From assembly GCA_965237725.1 (NCBI GenBank), contig OZ250151.1, positions 4,092,001 to 4,156,000 of the forward strand: a stretch of DNA of 64,000 bases, given 5' to 3'. Under the pieces are notes generated by a model. It was not told the origin of the DNA. It made no database searches and was given only the letters and a program-made list of their open reading frames with translations. The position numbers and the translations under genes are program-made. The stretch comes from G965237725 sp965237725 (GTDB lineage Bacteria; Pseudomonadota; Gammaproteobacteria; Arenicellales; Poriferihabitantaceae). This document shows, piece after piece, positions 25,623 to 33,971 of the stretch; within the stretch, counting starts at the first letter, position 1; every line of letters starts with the position of its first letter.

Positions 25623-25803
25623 GCTTAGGGCAGAGGGTGTGTAAAAACGTAAATTCAAATCCAGTGGTGGATAAATTCTATAGTTATTTACCATATCAGT
25701 TACAAGTGTGGGGACAGAAATCTAATGACCGATAAATTGATCGGTGAGGTGTTGCCTCATCCCAAATTGTGTCTAAAATTTTGAGTTTTTATACAGTCTG
25801 AGC
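25623..25803. repeat. MITE-like element beside the IS right end
   Basis: The left end GCTTAGGGCAGAG..TGTGTAAAAACG is mirrored by GTTTTTATACAGTCTGAGC near 25785-25803, whose complement also matches the copy at 19249-19275 (AGACTGTRTAAAAAC). The roughly 180-bp interior has no transposase. The remaining 260 bp up to aguB show no gene that can be supported. Confidence 0.5.
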
Positions 25804-26063
25804 AAAACTGAGACAGATTGAAGTTTAGCCGACTGTCTCTAATGGACGGTGGGCATTCAGAGCAGGTTGTTCGACGTCTGCTTTTATCAAGATTGCCAGT
25901 TCAAATCGTGCTGCATTTCTATAACGGAAAGTTTAAATGCAAACTTATACAACACCTGACTAATTTATTTTACTGCAAATTCATTTCGGTACTGTATTAA
26001 TCGGTGGGCCTGCAATATAGTTAGCCCATTACAAACATCGAGACAAGTATTGAGGTAATTGTC

Positions 26064-26942
26064 ATGACAGATTTTACGGTGGCTGCAACTCAGATGGCGT
26101 GTTCCTGGGAAACAGACAGTAATATCGAAAGGGCGGAAAAGTTAATTCGCCAAGGTGTGGAACTTGGTGCCCAAATGGTATTAATCCAGGAATTGTTCGA
26201 GACGCCTTATTTTTGTATTGAACAAAGTTACAAGCATCTGAAGCTTGCGACGACCCTGGAAGAAAGCAAGCCGGTTTCGCATATGCGATCCCTTGCCAAA
26301 GAATTACAGGTGGTACTGCCGGTTAGCTGGTTCGAACGAGCGGGAAATGTAACATTTAATTCCCTGGCGATGATCGATGCAGATGGTTCGATTCTGGGGG
26401 TTTATAGAAAATCCCACATCCCTAATGCCCAGCTTTACCAGGAAAAGGAATACTTCAGCCCAGGTAATACGGGCTTTAAAGTCTGGAAAACACGGTATGC
26501 TAATGTGGGAATCGGTATTTGTTGGGACCAGTGGTTTCCCGAAGCCGCGCGGTGTATGGCACTACAGGGCGCAGAAGTGTTGGCATACCCGACGGCAATC
26601 GGCTCGGAACAAGACGATCCAGAGCTGGATTCGAGCACCCATTGGCAAAATGTAATGTGTGGACACGCCGCTGCCAATATTCTTCCCGTATTGGCATCTA
26701 ATCGAATCGGCATTGAAACCGCTACTGAAAATAAATCACAAACTCTGAAATTCTATGGTTCGTCTTTTATTTGCGATCACACCGGGGTAATTGTGGGCGA
26801 ATGTAATTCTCAAGATGAATCGATAATTTTGCATACATTCGACCTGGATAAAATCAGAAAATATCGTCAATCCTGGGGAGTTTACCGGGATCGTCGACCC
26901 GAACTTTATGGTGCATTGCAGACTATGGACGGAGTTTTATAG
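26064..26942 (+). CDS. aguB: N-carbamoylputrescine amidase
   Basis: This nitrilase-superfamily enzyme of 292 residues hydrolyses N-carbamoylputrescine to putrescine, CO2 and ammonia. The catalytic triad is visible as Glu43 (LIQELFETPYF), Lys116 (YRKSHIPN) and Cys153 (GICWDQWFPEAAR). Family-specific blocks such as QLYQEKEYFSPGNTGFKVW and ILPVLASNRIG are present. It completes the agmatine-to-putrescine route begun by aguA at 15229. The MttB-family gene follows on the same strand 54 bp later, so the two may be co-transcribed. Confidence 0.93.
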   Translation: MTDFTVAATQMACSWETDSNIERAEKLIRQGVELGAQMVLIQELFETPYFCIEQSYKHLKLATTLEESKPVSHMRSLAKELQVVLPVSWFERAGNVTFNSLAMIDADGSILGVYRKSHIPNAQLYQEKEYFSPGNTGFKVWKTRYANVGIGICWDQWFPEAARCMALQGAEVLAYPTAIGSEQDDPELDSSTHWQNVMCGHAAANILPVLASNRIGIETATENKSQTLKFYGSSFICDHTGVIVGECNSQDESIILHTFDLDKIRKYRQSWGVYRDRRPELYGALQTMDGVL

Positions 26943-26996
26943 TTGCGGATAACAAAATCTGGCGCAGATTTATAAACGATTAAGGTGCAAAAATTA

Positions 26997-28553
26997 ATGG
27001 CTGCTAAAACCGCAAAATCCAAGTCTCGCCCAGGAGGTCGATCTGGTCGTCAAAAATTACGGGCAGAAACTGCTAAAAATATTGAAAATCCCTATCTGAA
27101 CCTGACCAATCCGATTCGGCCAGTAGAATTGTTATCCGAAGACCAGATCGAATCTATTCATGAATCGAGTCTGGAGGTTCTGGAAAAAATTGGGGTTAAG
27201 GTTTTGTCCGAAGCGGCAACCAAGTGTTATGAAAAAGCCGGCGCGATTATCGACAATAAGAACCAAGTGGTTCGTATCGGCCGTGAAATTGTTGCGGCAG
27301 CCCTTGAAAGTGTTTCGCCGATTGTTGAGATCCATGCGCGTAATCCTGAGCGATCGGTTAAGTTTGGCGAAGACAAACTGGTATTTGCGACGGTTGCGGG
27401 TCCTCCCCACGTTACCGACATGGATCGCGGGCGACGTCCGGGTAGTCTCGAGGCTCACATTGAGTATACAAAGCTTGCTCAGAGTTTTGACGTGATTGGT
27501 GTTATTGGCGCGGCGGTAGAGCCTTTGGATGTGCCGCTAAAATTTCGCCATCTGGAGCAAACTTCAAACTCGATATTACTTTCTGACAAACCCCAGTTTG
27601 CATGGAGTCGGGGGGAGGGGGTTCTTGGCGACACTCTGGAAATGATTCGCATCGGAATTGGGTTGGATCCTGATGAATTTAAAAACACACCCTGTTGCTA
27701 CTCCGTAGCAAATATCAATTCCCCGCTACAAATTGATCGCCTCATGGGACACGGCATTATGCACATGGCGGAAATGGGGCAGGTGATGATTGTCACACCA
27801 TTCACCCTTGCTGGCGCAATGGCGCCTATCACCCTCATCGGCGCCCTTAATCAGCAAAATGCAGAAGCATTGGCTGGCATTACTCTTTCCCAGTTAACCC
27901 GACCGGGTGCTCCCGTTGTCTATGGTGGATTCACCTCCAATGTAGATATGAAGACGGGTTCTCCAGCATTTGGAACTCCGGAATATACCCAGGGGGCCAT
28001 GATCACAGGCCAGTTAACCCGAAAATATAATATTCCCTATCGATCCTCTGGCGCGAATGCCTCAACGGTAGTGGATGCCCAGGCGGCTTATGAAACCCAA
28101 ATGTCGACCTGGGGCGCACTATTGGGCGGTTGTAATTTTCTATTACATGGTGCGGGCTGGCTCGAAGGTGGGCTATCTTCGTCATATGAAAAATTCATTA
28201 TCGATGTTGAAATGCTACAAATGTTTGCGGCAACATTCGACATACCGAAAGTCGATGAGCAATCCCTGGCATTGAGTGCGATGCAGGAAGTGGGTCATGG
28301 TGGTCATTTTTTTGGATGTGCCCACACTATGGCGCGTTATGAAAACGCGTTCTATTCGCCATTGGTTTCGGATTGGAATAATTTTGAAAACTGGAGTGAG
28401 CAAGGTGAGTTAACTGCTACTGATCGGGCAAATAGAATCTGGAAGGAAACGCTAGCTAATTTTGAACCGCCAGCGATGGATCAGGAAAGAACTCAGAAAC
28501 TAAATGATTTCGTCAGTCGTAGAAAGTCCGAAGGTGGCGCAGAAATAAATTAA
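26997..28553 (+). CDS. MttB-family methyltransferase, non-pyrrolysine (paralogue 1)
   Basis: The trimethylamine methyltransferase (MttB) superfamily transfers a methyl group from a quaternary or tertiary amine to a corrinoid protein. The 518 residues show TIM-barrel blocks TPFTLAGAMAPITLIGAL, QQNAEALAGITL, VYGGFTSNVDMK, SPAFGTPEYTQG and HGAGWLEGGLSSSYEK. No in-frame amber codon is present, so it is of the non-pyrrolysine type, whose studied members demethylate glycine betaine, proline betaine, carnitine or gamma-butyrobetaine. A basic N-terminal tail (residues 1-30) precedes the domain. The ATG at 26997 is preferred over GTG at 26985. No corrinoid protein or activase is encoded in the window. 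A paralogue is at 51737. Confidence 0.88.
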   Translation: MAAKTAKSKSRPGGRSGRQKLRAETAKNIENPYLNLTNPIRPVELLSEDQIESIHESSLEVLEKIGVKVLSEAATKCYEKAGAIIDNKNQVVRIGREIVAAALESVSPIVEIHARNPERSVKFGEDKLVFATVAGPPHVTDMDRGRRPGSLEAHIEYTKLAQSFDVIGVIGAAVEPLDVPLKFRHLEQTSNSILLSDKPQFAWSRGEGVLGDTLEMIRIGIGLDPDEFKNTPCCYSVANINSPLQIDRLMGHGIMHMAEMGQVMIVTPFTLAGAMAPITLIGALNQQNAEALAGITLSQLTRPGAPVVYGGFTSNVDMKTGSPAFGTPEYTQGAMITGQLTRKYNIPYRSSGANASTVVDAQAAYETQMSTWGALLGGCNFLLHGAGWLEGGLSSSYEKFIIDVEMLQMFAATFDIPKVDEQSLALSAMQEVGHGGHFFGCAHTMARYENAFYSPLVSDWNNFENWSEQGELTATDRANRIWKETLANFEPPAMDQERTQKLNDFVSRRKSEGGAEIN

Positions 28554-28670
28554 TGCCCTGATATGTTGCAATTGAGATGACAAAACTGCAAAATGTGCGC
28601 CGTGAGCAGTCACAGTACTATAACTATTAAATATAACAGTCTTCATAATTGACTGAAGTCGGAGGTTGAA

Positions 28671-28892
28671 TTGGAAAAACTATATACAATAGACCAGGGT
28701 CTATTGGCAGATGCGCTTGCATTGTCAAACCTGGCTGACGAGAGCGATGTCATAAAACTGAGCCTGGCATTTTTTGTCAGTATAAAACTAAAAAAACAAC
28801 AGGTTATCCGCAGTTATTTTGGCGAACTGCAGTGGAGTTCCGAAAATGGTGGATCGGGAACCCATCGTGAGGATATTCGAGCGGTGACCTGA
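28671..28892 (+). CDS. VapB-like antitoxin
   Basis: This is a 73-residue small protein upstream of a PIN-domain gene. Residues 1-45 would form the DNA-binding helix region (LLADALALSNLADESDVIKLSL). The C-terminal GELQWSSENGG resembles the toxin-neutralising tail of VapB antitoxins, in which a short Gly/Trp-containing segment precedes an acidic end. The start is TTG, supported by GGAGG 5 bases upstream. The spacing of 75 bp to the toxin is wider than the few bases normal for such pairs. Confidence 0.65.
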   Translation: MEKLYTIDQGLLADALALSNLADESDVIKLSLAFFVSIKLKKQQVIRSYFGELQWSSENGGSGTHREDIRAVT

Positions 28893-28967
28893 AATGCCAC
28901 AACAATATAAACAGTAGATTGGTGCAATAAAGATTAGTTTGGAAAATAAGTAGCTTGGGGAATCGAT

Positions 28968-29372
28968 ATGGTAGTTGTTGATAGCGGGGTATGGATTGAT
29001 TTTTTTACTGGCAATAAAACTCCGGAAGTCATCAGCCTTGATGCGATGCTGGGACAGCAACCTATAGGGACTAGCGAATTGATTTATACCGTGGTTTTAG
29101 AAGGATTCATGAGAGATCGAGATTTTGATATTGCTAAAAAGCTGTTTTCCCTCTTATCCGAGCTCAAAATGGTAACCCCAACGCTCGCATTAAAGAGCGC
29201 CGAGAATTCGAGATGGCTAAAGGGCCATGGCATAGTCATTCGAAATACATTCGAATTAATGATCGCCACTTACTGTATCGAAAATAATTATCCCTTGTTA
29301 TATACCAGTAGTAATTACACACATTTTGAGCATCATCTAAATTTGAGAAACGGACTTAATCTTATTCCCTGA
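28968..29372 (+). CDS. PIN-domain VapC-like toxin, active site incomplete
   Basis: The 134 residues of PIN fold resemble VapC ribonuclease toxins. Asp5 (VVVDSGVWIDFF) and Glu45 (VVLEGFM) of the metal site are present. The third acidic position is Glu96 (NTFELMIATYC) instead of Asp, and the final region, usually with a D just before F, reads LLYTSSNYTHFEH with no acidic residue. It may be impaired or use another residue. GGGGA precedes the ATG. It pairs with the VapB-like gene and lies between two catabolic genes, possibly as a stabilising module. Confidence 0.8.
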   Translation: MVVVDSGVWIDFFTGNKTPEVISLDAMLGQQPIGTSELIYTVVLEGFMRDRDFDIAKKLFSLLSELKMVTPTLALKSAENSRWLKGHGIVIRNTFELMIATYCIENNYPLLYTSSNYTHFEHHLNLRNGLNLIP

Positions 29373-29562
29373 TTATTCTCTGGCCTATCCCTTGGCCTAT
29401 TTCCTGGCACATTCCCGGGTTGTTTTCATAAACTACAGCAACCAGCAGATTATGAATTAATATGTCGAAATAGTGCCTCGGACTCAAATTCTGCTTGCAA
29501 ATATCCAGTAAGGCGGGATAAGTTAGCCTCCTTTTTTGCAACCCGTACTGGAGGAATCCGCC

Positions 29563-30456
29563 TTGAACTATAACGCTTTCATCACCTGCGCAGTTACCGG
29601 CTCTGGTAACACCATCGGAAAACATCCCGACATCCCTAAAACCCCAGAGCAAATTGCCAATGCAGCCGTTGAAGCAGCAAAAGCAGGGGCTGCAATTGCG
29701 CATATTCACGTCCGTGATCCTGAAACTGGAATGCCATCCAGGGATCCGGCGTTGTTTGCGGAAACCGTGGAACGTATTCGTGACAGTGAAACAGATGTCA
29801 TCATCAATACCACAGCGGGGATGGGTGGAGACATGGTATTCGGTAAAGATGAAAACCCGTTACCACTGGATCCAGCAGGCACCGATATGGCTGGACCGTT
29901 GGAACGGCTTGCTCACGTAGAACAGCTGCTGCCTGAAATCTGCACCCTGGACTGCGGTACTATGAATTTTGCCGAGAGCAACTATGTCATGACCAATACA
30001 CCGGGGATGTTAAAGACCATGGCGAAACGGGTTCAGGAATTAGGGGTTCGTCCGGAGCTGGAAGTATTTGATACCGGCCATCTGGTTTTTGTTAAAGAAT
30101 TAATCCGCGATGGATTGCTTGATGATCCCGTGATGATTCAGCTTTGTATGGGAATTCCATACGGCGCGCCTGATGATCCATCGACATTAATGTCTATGGT
30201 CCATCAGCTTCCTGCCGGTGCAACTTTTTCTGCATTTTCTATAGGACGCGGTGAATTACCTTTTGTGGCCATGGCGGTTCTGGCAGGGGGAAACGTTCGG
30301 GTTGGCCTGGAAGACAATATTTATCTTGAAAAAGGGGTACTTGCAACAAATGGCCAGCTGGTTGATCGCGCTGTGACGATTTTGTCTGCAATGAATGTAA
30401 ACATAATGAAACCCGATGAAGTCCGGGAAAAATTAAAACTTAAGAAACGAGGCTAA
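29563..30456 (+). CDS. BKACE-family beta-keto acid cleavage enzyme, probable dehydrocarnitine cleavage
   Basis: This is a DUF849/BKACE enzyme of 297 residues. Family members use acetyl-CoA to cleave beta-keto acids, giving acetoacetate and a shorter CoA ester. Zinc-binding histidines lie in AHIHVRDPETG. The substrate is inferred from the next gene, a carnitine dehydrogenase fused to betainyl-CoA thioesterase: 3-dehydrocarnitine plus acetyl-CoA would give betainyl-CoA and acetoacetate. The start is TTG at 29563, since GGAGG lies 8 bases upstream and the protein then begins NYNAFITCAVTG as in relatives. Only 8 bp separate it from the next gene. Confidence 0.88.
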   Translation: MNYNAFITCAVTGSGNTIGKHPDIPKTPEQIANAAVEAAKAGAAIAHIHVRDPETGMPSRDPALFAETVERIRDSETDVIINTTAGMGGDMVFGKDENPLPLDPAGTDMAGPLERLAHVEQLLPEICTLDCGTMNFAESNYVMTNTPGMLKTMAKRVQELGVRPELEVFDTGHLVFVKELIRDGLLDDPVMIQLCMGIPYGAPDDPSTLMSMVHQLPAGATFSAFSIGRGELPFVAMAVLAGGNVRVGLEDNIYLEKGVLATNGQLVDRAVTILSAMNVNIMKPDEVREKLKLKKRG

Positions 30457-30464
30457 TTACGGCG

Positions 30465-31946
30465 ATGCGTGAAGTTAATTCAGCCGGTTTGATTGGCGGT
30501 GGTGTGATTGGCTCAGCATGGGCTGCGCGATTATTGATTAATGGTATCGACGTCAATCTTTATGACCCCGCTGAAGGTGTTGAACGAAGAATAAATGACG
30601 TTCTCGATAATGCCTTGCGAGCCTATCGAAAAATGACCTTGTCGCCCATCGAAGTACGCGGGAAACTGACTTATGTGAACTCGGTAAAGGATGCGGTTAG
30701 CGATGTAGATTTTGTTCAGGAAAGTGGCCCGGAACGAATCGATATTAAAAAGGAATTAATGCGTGAAATCTGTAGTTACACCGATGCGGATGTAATTATT
30801 GCGTCGTCGTCATCAGGATTGTTGCCCAGCGAAATGCAGGCCGGTGTGAATCACCCGCAAAGAATTATTGTCGGTCATCCATTTAACCCTGTGTATCTGA
30901 TGCCCCTGGTAGAAATCGTTGGCGGCGATCAAACCACGGATGAAGTTAAAAACTCTGCATCGGAGTTTTACCATAGTATTGGTATGCATCCGTTGATTGT
31001 GCGGAAAGAGGTCGAAGCCTTTCTCGCCGATCGACTGATGGAAGCGTTATGGCGGGAAGCTTTGCATTTGCTCAACGAAGGTGTTGCAACGGCAGATGAG
31101 CTCGATCAGGCAATCTGTTATGGCCCTGGAATTCGATGGTCATTTATGGGTTCATTTGAGACATTTCGAATCGCTGGCGGTGAAGGGGGCATGCGCCACT
31201 TTATGGAGCAGTTCGGGCCTAGCCTGAAATGGCCGTGGACGCGATTTGATGGTCCAGATCTAACCGATGATTTACTGGACACTATTGCAGAACAATCCGA
31301 TGATCAGGCCGCAGGTCGCAGTATTCTTGAGATGGAAAGAAATCGCGATGATTGCATTGTCTCCGTCCTCCAGGCATTGCGTTCCAATAATTATGCCGCG
31401 GGCAAGGTGCTAAGTCGCTATGAAGAAAAACTCTATGAATCTTCTCATGGTGTGGAAGCGCCGGATATGGATGATATTAGCCAGCCGCTGAAATTACATA
31501 CCGGTTCAGTGCAACCCGACTGGGTTGATTATAATAATCACATGACCGAAAGCCGATTCTTGCAGGTATTTGGAGATGCATCTGACGCCTTGTTTCGGTA
31601 CATCGGTGTAGATAAGGCCTATCACGATTCGGGTTTGAGCTATTTCACCGTTGAAACCCATATGAATAATTTGCGTGAAGCGGTTGTAAACCAACAAATC
31701 TATGTCACCACGCAATTGTTGAGTAGCGATGAAAAACGTATCCATCTGTTTCATGCCATGTATTCGGCCAGTGATGATGTTTTACTGGCTACTGCTGAGC
31801 AGATGTTGTTACACGTCAACACCACTGAGGGGCGTGCCTGTCCAGCCAGAGCAGATGTATTGTCTAAAGTTGGGAAAATTACAGCAGCCCATTCTGCTCT
31901 GGATAAACCAGAGCAAGCGGGTCGCGCAATCGGACAGAAAAAATGA
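30465..31946 (+). CDS. lcdH: Carnitine 3-dehydrogenase fused to betainyl-CoA thioesterase
   Basis: The 493-residue fusion has an N-terminal 3-hydroxyacyl-CoA-dehydrogenase-like part starting with the NAD loop GLIGGGVIGSAWAARLL and continuing to about residue 320 (HPFNPVYLMPLVEIVGG). The C-terminal hotdog thioesterase runs from about 345 to 475 (WVDYNNHMTESRFLQVFGD, YFTVETHMNNLREA). Such fusions are established in bacterial carnitine breakdown, where carnitine is oxidised to dehydrocarnitine and, after BKACE cleavage, betainyl-CoA is hydrolysed to glycine betaine. Together with BKACE the two genes form a complete carnitine-to-betaine route. The stop overlaps the next start by ATGA. Confidence 0.92.
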   Translation: MREVNSAGLIGGGVIGSAWAARLLINGIDVNLYDPAEGVERRINDVLDNALRAYRKMTLSPIEVRGKLTYVNSVKDAVSDVDFVQESGPERIDIKKELMREICSYTDADVIIASSSSGLLPSEMQAGVNHPQRIIVGHPFNPVYLMPLVEIVGGDQTTDEVKNSASEFYHSIGMHPLIVRKEVEAFLADRLMEALWREALHLLNEGVATADELDQAICYGPGIRWSFMGSFETFRIAGGEGGMRHFMEQFGPSLKWPWTRFDGPDLTDDLLDTIAEQSDDQAAGRSILEMERNRDDCIVSVLQALRSNNYAAGKVLSRYEEKLYESSHGVEAPDMDDISQPLKLHTGSVQPDWVDYNNHMTESRFLQVFGDASDALFRYIGVDKAYHDSGLSYFTVETHMNNLREAVVNQQIYVTTQLLSSDEKRIHLFHAMYSASDDVLLATAEQMLLHVNTTEGRACPARADVLSKVGKITAAHSALDKPEQAGRAIGQKK

Positions 31947-32755
31947 GTACTCGCAATAAAGATTTTTCCGGGAAATCGGTTCTGGTCACCGCCGGCGCCG
32001 GCGGTATTGGCGGTTTCATCGCAGCGTCTTTTTTTAATGCTGGCGCGGGGGTTCATATCGTTGACATCGATTCAGCTGCGATTGAAGCGGCCAGTAGTGA
32101 CCATCCCGAATACTTGGTATCGACGTCGGATGTCTCAGACGAAGATGCAGTCACAAAGCTGTTTGCAGACCACCACCAACGATTTCAGGGTATTGATGTT
32201 TTGGTGAACTGTGCGGGTATTGCCGGGCCCACGGGAATGGTCGAAGGCCTTGAACTGTCTGACTGGCGCCGCTGTTTTGCAGTTAATCTGGATTCCACGT
32301 TTCTTTGTTCGAAAAATGCAATCCCGATAATGAAACAATCCCGTTCCGGCCGAATCATAAATATTTCTTCCACCGCAGGCTGGCATGGCTATCCATTGCG
32401 CTCACCTTATAGTGCAGCGAAATGGGGGGTGATTGGTTTGACAAAATCAATGGCCATGGAATTGGGTCAATTCGGTATAACCGCGAATGTTATTTGTCCG
32501 GGCAGTATTGATGGCGAGCGAATGGATCGGGTTATTGCTGCGGAAGCGATCAAAAAAGGCATGACTGAAGAAGAAGTCCGCCATAGCTATACCATGAGCT
32601 GTTCCATGCGAACATTTATCTCAGGCCAGGACATTGCTGACATGGCCTTATTTTTGGCGTCGGACAGTGCTTCCAAAGTCACCGGCCAGATCATGAATGT
32701 AGATGGTAATTTGGAACATACCTCGGGAATGGATGATTTAAAACTCGATCATTAA
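31943..32755 (+). CDS. SDR-family oxidoreductase
   Basis: This short-chain dehydrogenase has 270 residues. The nucleotide loop is TAGAGGIGGFIA near residue 16, the catalytic Ser lies in IINISSTAGWHG, and the Tyr-Lys pair in YSAAKWGVIG. The Asp ending strand 2 (VHIVDIDSAA) predicts NAD rather than NADP. It is translationally coupled to the carnitine dehydrogenase fusion and is followed 29 bp later by an acyl-CoA dehydrogenase. The substrate is not recognisable; a hydroxy intermediate of betaine or side-chain oxidation is likely. Confidence 0.85.
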   Translation: MSTRNKDFSGKSVLVTAGAGGIGGFIAASFFNAGAGVHIVDIDSAAIEAASSDHPEYLVSTSDVSDEDAVTKLFADHHQRFQGIDVLVNCAGIAGPTGMVEGLELSDWRRCFAVNLDSTFLCSKNAIPIMKQSRSGRIINISSTAGWHGYPLRSPYSAAKWGVIGLTKSMAMELGQFGITANVICPGSIDGERMDRVIAAEAIKKGMTEEEVRHSYTMSCSMRTFISGQDIADMALFLASDSASKVTGQIMNVDGNLEHTSGMDDLKLDH

Positions 32756-32784
32756 AATCGGACCTAAAAAGTGGAAAAGGCAAA

Positions 32785-33960
32785 ATGAATTTTGAACATA
32801 GTGAAGAACAGCTTCTGGTAATCGAGACGGCGAAGCGTTTTGTCGAAGAAGAACTCTATCCATTTGAGTCTGAAGTAGAAAAATCCGGAGACGTGCGACC
32901 GGAACTGCGGCAACAGATTATTGACCGGTCCATTGAATACGGATTGTATGCTGCCAATATGCCTGAAGATTTGGGCGGGGGCGGCCTGGATCCGTTAACT
33001 ATGTGTATGCTCGATCGAGAGCTTGGGCGCGCCAATTATGCATTGCAATATACCGTGGCCCGGCCGAGTAATATCTTGCAGGCCTGTGTTGATGAACAAA
33101 GAAAAAAATATCTTTATCCCTGTATTAAAGGCGAGAAAACCGACTGCCTGGCAATGACGGAACCTGGTGCGGGCTCTGACGTTCGTTCCATGGCGTGCAA
33201 AGCTGAGCGTGACGGCGATTCCGAAGATGCTGATTTCATCATCAATGGCACCAAGCATTTTATCAGTCACGCCGATGTGTCGGATTTCGTAATTTTGTTT
33301 GCCGCAACAGGTGTAGAGGAAACTCATCGCGGTCCAAGAAAAAAGATTACCTCATTTCTGGTTGACATGGGAACACCAGGATTTAATGTTCGGAAAGGTT
33401 ATGACAACGTTTCTCACCGCGGTTACAACAATAGCGTGCTCGAGTTTGACAATTGTCGATTGCCAGCCAACCAGGTTTTGGGGGAAGTGGGTAAAGGCTT
33501 TGATGTGGCCAATGAATGGCTCGGAAACACCCGTTTACAGGTTGCGTCGATTTGTCTGGGACGTTGTGACCGCGCTTATGAATTGTCCTGTGAGTATGCG
33601 GCCACTCGCAAACAGTTTAATCAAACCATTGGCAAGTTTCAGGGGGTTAGTTTTAAACTGGCTGACATGGCATTAAAACTGCGTTCTGCGGAATTAATAA
33701 CCTATGATGCAGGATTCAAGGCGAGCCAAAACGCGATGAGCGATATGGACGCGGCCATGGCCAAACTCGCGTCCACAGAAGCTCTGGCATTTATTGCCGA
33801 TGAAGCCATTCAAATTCACGGTGGTATGGGATTGATGTCAGATTTACCTTTGGAGCGAATCTGGCGTGACGCCCGGGTGGAGCGGATCTGGGAGGGTACC
33901 AGCGAAATACAACGGATGATTATTGCCCGGTCCATACTGCGACCCCTGGAAACCACTTAA
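32785..33960 (+). CDS. Acyl-CoA dehydrogenase (possible gamma-butyrobetainyl-CoA dehydrogenase)
   Basis: This is a 391-residue FAD acyl-CoA dehydrogenase with all landmarks: LAMTEPGAGSDVRSM, the flavin-contact region INGTKHFISHADV, TRKQFNQTIGKFQ, IQIHGGMGLMSDLPLERIWRD and the catalytic glutamate in RIWEGTSEIQ. Together with the NDP-forming CoA ligase and CaiD-like hydratase downstream, it is placed to convert gamma-butyrobetainyl-CoA to crotonobetainyl-CoA. It is not close to E. coli CaiA over its whole length, so the substrate is inference from neighbours. Confidence 0.85.
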   Translation: MNFEHSEEQLLVIETAKRFVEEELYPFESEVEKSGDVRPELRQQIIDRSIEYGLYAANMPEDLGGGGLDPLTMCMLDRELGRANYALQYTVARPSNILQACVDEQRKKYLYPCIKGEKTDCLAMTEPGAGSDVRSMACKAERDGDSEDADFIINGTKHFISHADVSDFVILFAATGVEETHRGPRKKITSFLVDMGTPGFNVRKGYDNVSHRGYNNSVLEFDNCRLPANQVLGEVGKGFDVANEWLGNTRLQVASICLGRCDRAYELSCEYAATRKQFNQTIGKFQGVSFKLADMALKLRSAELITYDAGFKASQNAMSDMDAAMAKLASTEALAFIADEAIQIHGGMGLMSDLPLERIWRDARVERIWEGTSEIQRMIIARSILRPLETT

Positions 33961-33971
33961 ACCATAACGAG

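Noticed and set aside
25818..26000. 60-codon plus-strand frame upstream of aguB
   Set aside because: No Shine-Dalgarno sequence, no domain, and it lies in repeat-derived DNA next to the MITE.
26997..28553. Pyrrolysine-type trimethylamine methyltransferase
   Set aside because: There is no in-frame amber codon in either MttB gene and no pyl genes are visible, so substrate is more likely a quaternary amine.
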